Below, one piece after another: positions 25,778-33,775 of a DNA stretch of 64,000 nucleotides. A program made the translations under genes and the position numbers. Under the pieces are notes generated by a model. It made no database searches. It worked only from the letters and a program-made list of their open reading frames with translations, and had not been told where the DNA came from. Within the stretch, counting starts at the first letter, position 1; every line of letters begins with the position of its first letter. Origin of the DNA: Pirellulales bacterium (GTDB taxonomy: Bacteria > Planctomycetota > Planctomycetia > Pirellulales > JAICIG01); the NCBI GenBank assembly GCA_035533075.1, contig DATLUO010000018.1, positions 1 to 64,000 of the forward strand. The letters run 5' to 3'.

Positions 25778-28030
25778 CTACATCGCCTGAACCCTGAACC
25801 CTGAACCCTCATCGGGACGGCCTAGGAAGGCCATCCTCCCCTCTTCGTCGGCCGGCGTGACCAGACGCAGCTCGGAGTCGAGAATGCGCATCAGTTCGGC
25901 GAAGTCGGCGGGGCGACGGGCGTAGCCCGAGGCGGCCAGCAGCTCGTCGCGCGAACGGCGGTGGCCTTTGATCTCGGTGCCCGCTTCGGGCAGCAGCGCT
26001 TTGAGCACCGCGCGGGCCGCCTGCTGGTGCAGCCGGTGTCGCGGGGGCGCGGTCGAGGCGGAAAAGGTCTCTTCGAGGAACGTCACGCCGACGCCGGCAA
26101 TGCCGCCGACCTGGCTGAGCGTGGCCGGCGTCCACGGCTTGCCTTTCACCATCTCGGCGAACAGGGCCAACCGCACCGAGACCACTTTGCCGTCCTCGGC
26201 CAGCCCGGCCACGGCCTGGTCGACGAACCGGTCTTGTTCGGCGGTTAACGCGGTTTGCGGAACGGCACGAAGTCCGTCAGGAGGCGGAACGGCACGGAGT
26301 CCGTTCCCTACAGAGTCGTCGCGCAACCGGCCGTAGGCGCCCCCAAAGAGGGCCAGCACCCGACGAGCGTGCAGCATATCGAATAAATCGACCAGGGCGC
26401 TGTTGTCGCCCTCCAGCAGCGGAATCTCCAGGCCCTGCATGAACCGCGAGGCGGAGAGCCAAAAGTCGTCGCGCACCATCACCAGGCATTGGACACTCGC
26501 GCCGTCGCATTGCCGCAAGGCGCGGACCAACTCGGTCGTCGGAGGGTCGCGATGGGCGTGCAACCATTGCTCGAACTGGTCGAGCACGATCAGCACCTTT
26601 TGGCCGGACGCCAGGCCGCGCCCGTGGCGAAGTTCGGCGATGGCTTCGACCAATTGGGCGGGCGGGACGCCCACACCACAAGATTCGACGGGCGGGACGC
26701 CTACACCACAAACCTTTCGCAAGGCGCGCAGCAGCCTGGCCTCGGTGTCGTCGGCCGTTGCTTCGAGAAAGACCGTGAGCACGTGCGGCGCGAGACGCGG
26801 CAGGAGGCCGGCTTTGACCAGCGAACTTTTTCCGCAGCCCGAGGGGCCATACAACAGTCCCACCGAAAACGTCCGCTCGGCGTCGAGCTGCTCGATGCGC
26901 GTCTTCCAAAAGCGGATGCTTTCGGGCAGGCCGTCGCGATCGGTCGGCCCTGGCAGCAACTGCAAGAAGAAGTCGGCATCGTGAGCGTCGAACGAACGCA
27001 GCCCCTTGGGAATGATTTTGGGCGGAGCGGGAGGGGGAGTCGGTGCGCCAGACATGCCGCCCTCACCCCGGCCCTCTCCCAGAGGGAGAGGGAGAAACGG
27101 GCCCTCACCCCGTCCCTCTCCCGCGGGCAGAGCGAGTCGATGGCCCTCGCCCCGGCCCTGGCGGCGAGTGAGGAAGTGCCGCAGGTCTTCGGCCAGATCG
27201 AAGGCGGTGGTATAGCGGTCGGCCGCGCGCTTCGACAAGGCCTTCAGGCAGATCCGCTCCAGGTCCTCCGGCAGCGTGTGGTCGAGCTGCCGCGGCGGCC
27301 GGGTGTCGCCGCTGGAGATTTCGTCCAGAAGCTCGTCGGTCTGCGTGCGGCGATAAGGCCGGCGCCCCGTCAGCAGTTCGTAGAACACCACGCCCAGGCT
27401 GTAAATATCGCTGCGGGCGTCGACGCGGTGCCCTTCGCCGCGGGCCTGTTCGGGACTCATGTAGGCCGGCGTGCCAAACATGCCCGCCGCGCGCCCATAC
27501 GCCTCGTCGGTCAACGCCAGGCCGAAATCGGCCACCAACGGACGCCCGGCCTCGTCGAGCAGGATGTTGCCCGGCTTGATGTCGCGATGCACCAGGCCCT
27601 GCTGATGAGCGTGGTGCAGGGCGTCGGCGATGCGGGCCACCAATTCGGCCGACTCGTCGGGCGAGGGCCGGCAGCGGTCAATGAGCCGTGCCAGGTCGCC
27701 ACCGGGCATGAACTGCGAGACGACGTAGCACAGACCGTCGTCGGTGCGACCGCAGTCGTGTACCGGCACGATGCCCGGATGGTTCAAGCGGGCCAGCAAC
27801 TGCGCCTCGGCCAGATACATTTCCACGTCGGCCGGCGAGGCGACGCGGCCGCGGCGGGGCACTTTGATGGCCACCGCGCGGCGCAGGTCGGGGTCGTGTC
27901 CTTGGTAGACGATGCCGAAGCCCCCTTCGCCGAGCCGGTTTGTCACCTGATAGCGGCCGAAGGCGACGGGCAGTTCGCCCGTTGGCTGGGCATCGCGGAG
28001 CGGAGCGGCGGTCGTCTTATCGTCGCCCAT
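25778..28030 (-). CDS. Ser/Thr kinase fused to a STAND ATPase
   Basis: 750 residues. Kinase domain about 25-290: P-loop LGEGGFGIVYQ, VAIKVP, catalytic loop HRDIKPGN, DFG intact. After a linker comes an nSTAND/AAA-type ATPase (about 340-740) with Walker A GPSGCGKSSLVKAG near residue 395 and Walker B VLIVLDQFEQW. Such proteins act as signal-transducing switches. Linkers contain three in-frame repeat insertions: LPLGEGRGEG-type (27061-27165), CGVGVPP x2 (26661-26711) and GLRAVP x2 (26257-26311). The last residues (MAFLGRPDEGSGFRVQAM) are encoded by a palindromic repeat and the GGTTCAG heptamer array, and translation ends at TAG 25778. It is probably one gene with the SUMF1 gene that follows. Confidence 0.88.
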   Translation of the reverse strand: MGDDKTTAAPLRDAQPTGELPVAFGRYQVTNRLGEGGFGIVYQGHDPDLRRAVAIKVPRRGRVASPADVEMYLAEAQLLARLNHPGIVPVHDCGRTDDGLCYVVSQFMPGGDLARLIDRCRPSPDESAELVARIADALHHAHQQGLVHRDIKPGNILLDEAGRPLVADFGLALTDEAYGRAAGMFGTPAYMSPEQARGEGHRVDARSDIYSLGVVFYELLTGRRPYRRTQTDELLDEISSGDTRPPRQLDHTLPEDLERICLKALSKRAADRYTTAFDLAEDLRHFLTRRQGRGEGHRLALPAGEGRGEGPFLPLPLGEGRGEGGMSGAPTPPPAPPKIIPKGLRSFDAHDADFFLQLLPGPTDRDGLPESIRFWKTRIEQLDAERTFSVGLLYGPSGCGKSSLVKAGLLPRLAPHVLTVFLEATADDTEARLLRALRKVCGVGVPPVESCGVGVPPAQLVEAIAELRHGRGLASGQKVLIVLDQFEQWLHAHRDPPTTELVRALRQCDGASVQCLVMVRDDFWLSASRFMQGLEIPLLEGDNSALVDLFDMLHARRVLALFGGAYGRLRDDSVGNGLRAVPPPDGLRAVPQTALTAEQDRFVDQAVAGLAEDGKVVSVRLALFAEMVKGKPWTPATLSQVGGIAGVGVTFLEETFSASTAPPRHRLHQQAARAVLKALLPEAGTEIKGHRRSRDELLAASGYARRPADFAELMRILDSELRLVTPADEEGRMAFLGRPDEGSGFRVQAM
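25787..25807 (-). repeat. Heptamer array GGTTCAG x3 at a gene split
   Basis: Three perfect 7-bp units (CTGAACC on +). The kinase frame enters the array and reaches TAG at 25778. The frame of the SUMF1 protein is open from 25808 through the array with no stop down to 23124. One more unit, or two fewer, would join the frames, because 7 is not a multiple of 3. Confidence 0.92.
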
Positions 28031-28152
28031 GTCCTAGCTCCTCGAAAATGCTGAACGCGCTAATGAATTAGAGATGCGCCGCGCCGATTATAAGCGATGT
28101 TCTTGAGGCATCCAAGCATTTTTGGCGGGCCGGCCATTTGCAATCTCCCTGG

Positions 28153-28178
28153 CTACCGTCTACTGTCTACCGTCGACC
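28153..28178 (+). repeat. Heptamer array CTACCGT-type before soxD
   Basis: Units CTACCGT, CTACTGT, CTACCGT and a partial CGACC end exactly at the soxD ATG, taking the place of a recognisable ribosome-binding site. Confidence 0.85.
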
Positions 28179-28439
28179 ATGAAACTACTCACCTGCCCCA
28201 TCAACGGCCCGCGTCCACTGTCGGAATTCGTCTTCGGCGGCGAAGTGCGCGACATGCCCGATGCCGCTACGGCCTCGGATGAAGCCTGGGCCGATTACGT
28301 GTTCAACCGCGCCGGCGAGCCGGGCGTGCGGCGCGAATGGTGGTATCACGTGGCCAGCGGCACCTGGTTCGTCGCCGAGCGGGACAACTTGAAGGATGAG
28401 TTTTTGCGGACCTATCTGTATGGCAGCGATGAAAAGTAA
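28179..28439 (+). CDS. soxD: Sarcosine oxidase delta subunit
   Basis: 86 residues, normal length. LLTCPINGPRPLSEFVFGGE and RREWWYHVASGTWFVAERDN are the SoxD signatures. In characterised enzymes the delta subunit binds structural zinc through three Cys and one His. Here CPxC has become CPIN and the Cys four residues after the His has become Gly, so at least two ligands are missing. SoxD is a small structural subunit at the alpha-beta-gamma interface. ATG 28179 follows directly on a heptamer array. It lies 146 bp upstream of soxA, separated from it by an inverted pair of palindromic repeats. Confidence 0.85.
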   Translation: MKLLTCPINGPRPLSEFVFGGEVRDMPDAATASDEAWADYVFNRAGEPGVRREWWYHVASGTWFVAERDNLKDEFLRTYLYGSDEK

Positions 28440-28471
28440 CCCAGACGCCGTGCGGCACCCACGGCATGGAC

Positions 28472-28567
28472 GTAGGGTGGAAAAAGCGAGCTTGCGAGCG
28501 CCGGCCCACCGTTGGCGACGTCGTTTACGGTGGGCCGGCGCTCGCAAGCTCGCTGGTCCCACCCTAC
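28472..28567. repeat. Inverted pair of palindromic repeats between soxD and soxA
   Basis: Two copies of the family with core GCGCTCGCAAGCTCGC, in opposite orientation and 20 bp apart, form a potential long hairpin in the soxD-soxA spacer. The left arm differs by a GGTGGAAAAAGC variant also found at 31544. Confidence 0.9.
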
Positions 28568-28585
28568 AAACCGGAGGGCCAGCAC

Positions 28586-31500
28586 ATGACCGCTCCAGGT
28601 GAAACGGCGCACCCGCCGGCTGACGACGCAATCGGCGCGTCACGGCATCGCTTGCCGCCGCAGCCGGGCGAGTGCATCGACCGTACGAGGCCAATTCAGT
28701 TTCGCTTCGAGGGCCGCACCTACTACGGCTTCACCGGCGACACGATCTCCAGCGCGCTGGCCGCCAACGGCGTGCGCCTGCTGGGCCGCAGCTTCAAGTA
28801 CCACCGGCCGCGCGGCATCTATAGCCTGGCCAACCACGATGTGAACGTGCTCGTGTCCGAAGGCACGCGCACCAATATTCGCGCCGATGTGACGCCCATC
28901 TGGGAAAGCGCCGAGTTCACGGCGGTCAACACGTTCGGAGGCTTGCAGAACGATCTCGCGCGTCGATTCGACCAACTCGGCCGGTTTTTGCCCGTCGGCT
29001 TCTACTATAAGACGTTCCATAAGCCCAGGCGGCTTTTTCCGTTCTGGGAACGGCAGATGCGGGCCATGGCCGGTCTCGGCGCTGTCGATCCCAAAGCGCC
29101 GCGGCTGCGGACCGCCAAACAATATGAGTGGTGCGACGTGCTCGTCGTCGGTGGCGGGCCAAGCGGTCTCTCGGCCGCGATTGCCGCGGCCGAACAAGGG
29201 CTGCAGGTGATCGTCGTCGATGAGCAGCCGCTTGCCGGCGGCAGCTTGTTGTATCAGGGGAGCGATCGCCTGGCCGTGCTCCAAACTCTGCTCGACCGGG
29301 CCCGCGACTTGTCCAATCTGACGGTCCGCACCGCGACCGTCGCGGCCGGCTATTATGCCGATCACTGGGTGGCCCTCGTGGACCAGCACCGCATGACCAA
29401 GCTGCGTGCCAAGAGCGTGGTCTTCGCCACCGGCGCGCTGGAGCAGCCGGCATTGTTTCGCAACAACGATTTGCCCGGCGTCATGCTCGCCACGGCAGCG
29501 CAGCGACTGATACGGCTTTACGCCGTCAGGCCGTTCGATCGGCCCATCGTGCTGGCCGCGAATGCCGATGGCTATCGCGCCGCGCTCGACTTGCAGCAAC
29601 TCGGCATCGGCGTGCGAATGATCGTCGATCTGCGGCCCGATGGCGAGCCGACCGACATCCGTCAGCAAGTGCTGAAGGCCGGTATCGTCGTGCGGCCGGG
29701 CCACTGCGTTTACGAAGCCAGCTCGGCGAGCGACGCCACGGGCATCGACGCCGTGACGATTTGCCCGATCGACGGCGACGGCCAGCCGCAGGTGAAGCGT
29801 GGAGAGCGCATCGAATGCGACGGACTTGTCATGAGCGTCGGCTGGGCGCCGGCCGATTCGCTCTTCTGCCAGGCCGGCGGCAAAATGAACTATTCTCGCG
29901 AGCTGGAGCAGTTTGTGCCCGACCTTGTGCCGCCGGGCATCTTTATCACCGGGCGATTGCGGGGCGTATTTGCTCTCGATGTCCAACTGACCGATGGCCG
30001 TCGCGCCGGGCTGGCGGCCACGGCCTATCTGGGGCGTTACTCAGGACCGCTGCCGGAAGTCGCGGTGACACACGCAACCCCTCCTTCGCATCCTTGGCCC
30101 GTCGTCGAGCATCCTGCCGGCAAGGTGTTCGTCGATCTCGACGAAGACGTGCAGCTCAAAGACATCAAGCACGCGGTGCAGGAAGGTTTTGACAACGTCG
30201 AACTGCTCAAACGCTATTCGACGTTTGGCATGGGTCCCAGTCAGGGCAAGATCGCCAACACGAACACCATCCGCGTGCTGGCGGATCTGCGCGGCGAAAG
30301 TATGGGCGAGACGGGGTCGCCGACCGCCCGGCCGTTCTTTCATCCCGTGCCGTTGAGCCATCTGGCGGGCAAAGGCTTTCACCCGCATCGCGAGACCGCA
30401 CTGCACTCCCGGCACGAAGCGGCCGGGGCCAGGTTCATTCCGGCGGGCGATTGGCTGCGGCCGGCGTATTATGCAAGTAATAATGTCGATCGCCATCAGG
30501 CTATCGCGGCCGAAGTCGCGGCCGTCCGCCAGCGGGCCGGGCTGATCGACGTGAGCACGCTGGGCAAGCTGGAAATCACCGGCCCCGACGCTGCGCAGTT
30601 CTTGGAGCGGATTTACACGGGACGCTTCGCCAAAATGAAAGTCGGCACCACGCGCTACGGCCTGATGTGCGACGAAAGCGGCGTGATCATCGACGACGGC
30701 GTTATCGGCCGGTTGACCGACGACCGCTTCTACGTCACCACCACCACGACGGCTTCGGGCAGCGTCTATCGCGAGATGCAGCGTTGGGCGATCGTGTGGA
30801 AGCTGAACGTGGTGCTGGCCAATCTCACCGGAGCGATGGCCGCGATGAACCTGGCCGGCCCGCAGGCGCCCGCGGTCCTGGCCGAATTGACCGATCTCGA
30901 TTTGAGCGATGCCGGCTTTCCTTATCTCGGCCTGCGTGAAGCAGCGGTGCTCGGCGTGCCCGCCCGTGTGCTGAGGACCGGCTTCGTCGGCGAAGTCGGC
31001 TACGAGATTCACGTGCCGGCGCAGTCGGCCGCACGAGTCTGGGACGGCATCCTGCAAGCGGGTGCGTCGAGAGGAATCGTACCCTTTGGCGTCGAGGCCC
31101 AGCGTCTGCTGCGGCTGGAGAAAGGACACGTCATCGTGAGCCAGGACACCGACGGCCTGACCACGCCCTATGAAGCCGGCATGGAATGGGCCGTCAAGCA
31201 CGACAAACCGTTTTTCGTCGGCGGCCGCAGTCTGAAGATCGTGGCCCACAAGCCGCTCAAGCGTCGACTCATCGGCTTCACGCTGCCGCGAGGCTACAAC
31301 GGCCCGCTGCCCGCCGAGTGCCACCTGGTGATCGAAAAGGGAGCGATTGTCGGCCGCGTGACGAGCATTGCCGACAGTGGCACGGTTGGGCGGGCGATTG
31401 GATTGGCGTATGTCGCTCCGCAGCAAGCGGCGCCCGGCACCGAATTTCAGATCCGCGTGGAAGGCGGCAAGATGGTCGCGGCCACCGTGGTGGAGTTGCC

Positions 31501-32173
31501 GTTTTATGATCGAACGAACGCGAGGCAAAGGGTAGCGGCCGAAGGGTGGAAAAAGCGAGCTTGCGAGCGCCGGCCCACCGTGAGCGAGCCATCAGCCAGG
31601 GAAGAGGCGTCAGGCGCCAGACGTCAGGCGTCGGGCCGGAGTGACGAGGCGAGCAAGCTCGAATTGCGCGACGTGAGCGAATTGGCCCGCATCGTGATCA
31701 AGGGTCCGGCAGCGGCGGATTTGCTCAGGCAACATGGCATCGGCGTGCCAATGCGAGTTTATCAGTTTCAGTCTCTGGCAGACGACGGCCTGGTTGTGCG
31801 TACGGGGGCGACAGAGTTTTTTATTGAAGATTCCTGGCAGTCGAGCGTGGTGGCCCGCTTACGCGCGGCATTCAAGGCGCACCTTCCCGGAGTGTTGCCG
31901 GTCTGGCGACAAGATTTATCGCTGCTGATTTCGGGCAGCGAGGCAACGACCCTATTGGCCCAGGTCGCCAGTTGCAACTTCCGCGATTCGGGCGAAACGT
32001 TCGTGATGACGCAGCTCGCCAGCGTCTCCTGTTCGGTTTTGGCCCGGCCGCGACAAGGCTTGCCGACATGGCAAATCTGGGCCGACGGCACCTATGGCCC
32101 CTATCTATGGGAAACGTTGACGGCGATCGCCGCGTCGGCAGCCAGAATTGACGCCGACTCGCTCGTCGATTAG
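28586..32173 (+). CDS. soxA: Sarcosine oxidase alpha-gamma fusion
   Basis: 1,195 residues. Domains in order: a 2Fe-2S-ferredoxin-like N-terminal domain (about 30-125, FRFEGRTYYGFTGDTISSAL); a dinucleotide-binding oxidoreductase with DVLVVGGGPSGLSAA near 187; the SoxA_A3 region with VFVDLDEDVQLKDIKHAV near 515; a GcvT-type folate-binding domain (about 630-980); a low-complexity linker; and a SoxG-like gamma domain (about 1020-1195; ELRDVSELARIVIKGP). The alpha subunit houses NAD and folate sites and the gamma subunit completes the complex. They are normally separate genes. The linker is a palindromic repeat (31544-31580, WKKRACERRPTV) plus a 7-bp array (31606-31633). ATG 28586 is preceded by GGAGG. 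Confidence 0.9.
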   Translation: MTAPGETAHPPADDAIGASRHRLPPQPGECIDRTRPIQFRFEGRTYYGFTGDTISSALAANGVRLLGRSFKYHRPRGIYSLANHDVNVLVSEGTRTNIRADVTPIWESAEFTAVNTFGGLQNDLARRFDQLGRFLPVGFYYKTFHKPRRLFPFWERQMRAMAGLGAVDPKAPRLRTAKQYEWCDVLVVGGGPSGLSAAIAAAEQGLQVIVVDEQPLAGGSLLYQGSDRLAVLQTLLDRARDLSNLTVRTATVAAGYYADHWVALVDQHRMTKLRAKSVVFATGALEQPALFRNNDLPGVMLATAAQRLIRLYAVRPFDRPIVLAANADGYRAALDLQQLGIGVRMIVDLRPDGEPTDIRQQVLKAGIVVRPGHCVYEASSASDATGIDAVTICPIDGDGQPQVKRGERIECDGLVMSVGWAPADSLFCQAGGKMNYSRELEQFVPDLVPPGIFITGRLRGVFALDVQLTDGRRAGLAATAYLGRYSGPLPEVAVTHATPPSHPWPVVEHPAGKVFVDLDEDVQLKDIKHAVQEGFDNVELLKRYSTFGMGPSQGKIANTNTIRVLADLRGESMGETGSPTARPFFHPVPLSHLAGKGFHPHRETALHSRHEAAGARFIPAGDWLRPAYYASNNVDRHQAIAAEVAAVRQRAGLIDVSTLGKLEITGPDAAQFLERIYTGRFAKMKVGTTRYGLMCDESGVIIDDGVIGRLTDDRFYVTTTTTASGSVYREMQRWAIVWKLNVVLANLTGAMAAMNLAGPQAPAVLAELTDLDLSDAGFPYLGLREAAVLGVPARVLRTGFVGEVGYEIHVPAQSAARVWDGILQAGASRGIVPFGVEAQRLLRLEKGHVIVSQDTDGLTTPYEAGMEWAVKHDKPFFVGGRSLKIVAHKPLKRRLIGFTLPRGYNGPLPAECHLVIEKGAIVGRVTSIADSGTVGRAIGLAYVAPQQAAPGTEFQIRVEGGKMVAATVVELPFYDRTNARQRVAAEGWKKRACERRPTVSEPSAREEASGARRQASGRSDEASKLELRDVSELARIVIKGPAAADLLRQHGIGVPMRVYQFQSLADDGLVVRTGATEFFIEDSWQSSVVARLRAAFKAHLPGVLPVWRQDLSLLISGSEATTLLAQVASCNFRDSGETFVMTQLASVSCSVLARPRQGLPTWQIWADGTYGPYLWETLTAIAASAARIDADSLVD
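31544..31633 (+). repeat. Repeat-derived linker inside soxA-soxG
   Basis: A single copy of the palindromic repeat (31544-31580) followed by four 7-bp units (GGCGTCA, GGCGCCA, GACGTCA, GGCGTCG; 31606-31633), translated in frame between the GcvT and SoxG parts. The same heptamer family ends the SDR gene at 46687. Confidence 0.88.
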
Positions 32174-32311
32174 TGCCAATGACGAACAACCACCGCGATC
32201 CGCCAAACGCTTGGAAAGGTTTTGTGGGCTCATGGGCATGATCGCCTTTACAGCAACGAAGACCGCCACACCATTGTTACAGCCTCGGCCGCTTCTCGAA
32301 TGACCCGCGCT

Positions 32312-33691
32312 TCATAGATGAACCCGTTCGTGCATCCGCGGCACGCAGGTGTTCCAGCCGCGCTTGTCGTGCAGCTCGGCGGCCAGTGCTCGCGCACTTT
32401 CGATCTCGCCGTGAGTGAAAAAGGCCCGACGAGGTGCCGCCAGCGGCTCGAGCCAGCGCAGCAGCTCGCTGTGACCGGCATGCCCGCTAAGGGCGGAGAC
32501 CCGCGCGATCGCGGCACGGACCGGCACCTTCGTGCCATGCACGCGTATCGATGGTGCGCCGTCTTCGAGTTGCCGGCCGCGCGTGCCGGCGGCCATGAAG
32601 CCGCCCAGCACGATCGTGTTCCGCGCGTCCGGCAATCGCTGCCGCAAGTGGTGCAAAATGCGTCCGCCCACCATCATGCCCGACGAGGATATGATCACCG
32701 CCGGTCCCCGCACGGAATTGATCCGCTTCGATTCTTCCACCGTGCGGGCCAAGTGGACGTTGCCGAAATCGAGCGGCCCGGCGCCGCCGGCGTGGCTCTC
32801 GCTCAGGTCGAGCTCGGCGGCATACGACGTGTAGATGTGCGTGGCATCGACCGCCATCGGGCTATCGAGATACACCGGCAGCGGCCAAATGCGCCGCTGG
32901 GCCGCCAGCACCGCCAGCAAGTAGATCAGTTGCTGAGCCCGGCCGACCGCGAACGACGCGACCAGCATCACGCCCCCGCGCGCGATGGCCGCCTCCACGA
33001 CGTGGCAAAGCTGGTCGAGCACCCGTTCGTCGCCGTGTTCGCGATTGCCGTAGGTGCTTTCGCAAACGAGGTAGTCGCAGGCCGGCGGCGGAGCGGGGTC
33101 GTGATAGAGCGGAGCTTCGTAACGGCCCACGTCGCCGGAAAACAGGATGCGCAACGGCGTGGGGCCTTGGCGGACCTCGACCTCGATCATGGCCGAACCG
33201 AGCAAGTGCCCGGCGTCGTGATAGCGGCACCAGATCGGGCCGGCCGGGTTGAACCACTGGCCGCGATCGACCGGGCGCAACAGCTTGAGGCTGCGATCGA
33301 CGTCGCGTTCGTCGAACAAAGGCAGCGCCGGCCGGTGCTTGCTGTAGCCCTTGCGATTGGCGTACTCGGCTTCCTCTTCCTGGTTGCGGGCGGCGTCGCG
33401 GAGAATGATGTCGGCCAGGGCCTGGGTGGCCGGCGTACACCACACGGGCCGCTTAAAGCCCAGCTTCACCAGCCGCGGCAAGTAACCGACGTGGTCGATA
33501 TGCGTGTGCGTGAGCACCACGCAATCGAGCGACGCCACGTCGAACGGCGGCGGCTGCCAGTTTCTCAGCCGCAATTCCTTGAGTCCCTGAAACAGCCCGC
33601 AGTCGACGAGCACGCGTGCGTCGGCGGCCGTGAGCAGGTATTTCGAGCCGGTGACGGTCTCGGCGGCGCCGTGAAAAGCAAGTTCTACCAT
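32312..33691 (-). CDS. MBL-fold beta-CASP RNA nuclease-like protein
   Basis: 459 residues. The metallo-beta-lactamase motif HTHIDH is near residue 63, followed by HDAGHLLGSAM (metal ligand His) and SGDVG (ligand Asp). The beta-CASP half has SFAVGRAQQLIYLLAVL and ISSSGMMVGGRILHHL, and the C-terminal LSGHAGHSELLRWL. This predicts a zinc-dependent ribonuclease of the type found in archaea and bacteria (CPSF73-like), cytoplasmic. ATG 33691 is used rather than a GTG at 33700. It is convergent with soxA, with 138 bp between. Confidence 0.9.
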   Translation of the reverse strand: MVELAFHGAAETVTGSKYLLTAADARVLVDCGLFQGLKELRLRNWQPPPFDVASLDCVVLTHTHIDHVGYLPRLVKLGFKRPVWCTPATQALADIILRDAARNQEEEAEYANRKGYSKHRPALPLFDERDVDRSLKLLRPVDRGQWFNPAGPIWCRYHDAGHLLGSAMIEVEVRQGPTPLRILFSGDVGRYEAPLYHDPAPPPACDYLVCESTYGNREHGDERVLDQLCHVVEAAIARGGVMLVASFAVGRAQQLIYLLAVLAAQRRIWPLPVYLDSPMAVDATHIYTSYAAELDLSESHAGGAGPLDFGNVHLARTVEESKRINSVRGPAVIISSSGMMVGGRILHHLRQRLPDARNTIVLGGFMAAGTRGRQLEDGAPSIRVHGTKVPVRAAIARVSALSGHAGHSELLRWLEPLAAPRRAFFTHGEIESARALAAELHDKRGWNTCVPRMHERVHL

Positions 33692-33775
33692 GCGCACCAC
33701 TTTACAGGCTGCCCGGCGGTTGGCACACTATCATTCGTTTGAACGTTTGAATGTCGTGGCGTAAGGACCGGACGA

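Noticed and set aside
28466-28585. Upstream extension of soxA through the palindromic repeat (start at 28466)
   Set aside because: It would translate the repeat pair before MTAPGET; ATG 28586 has GGAGG and lies after the repeat.
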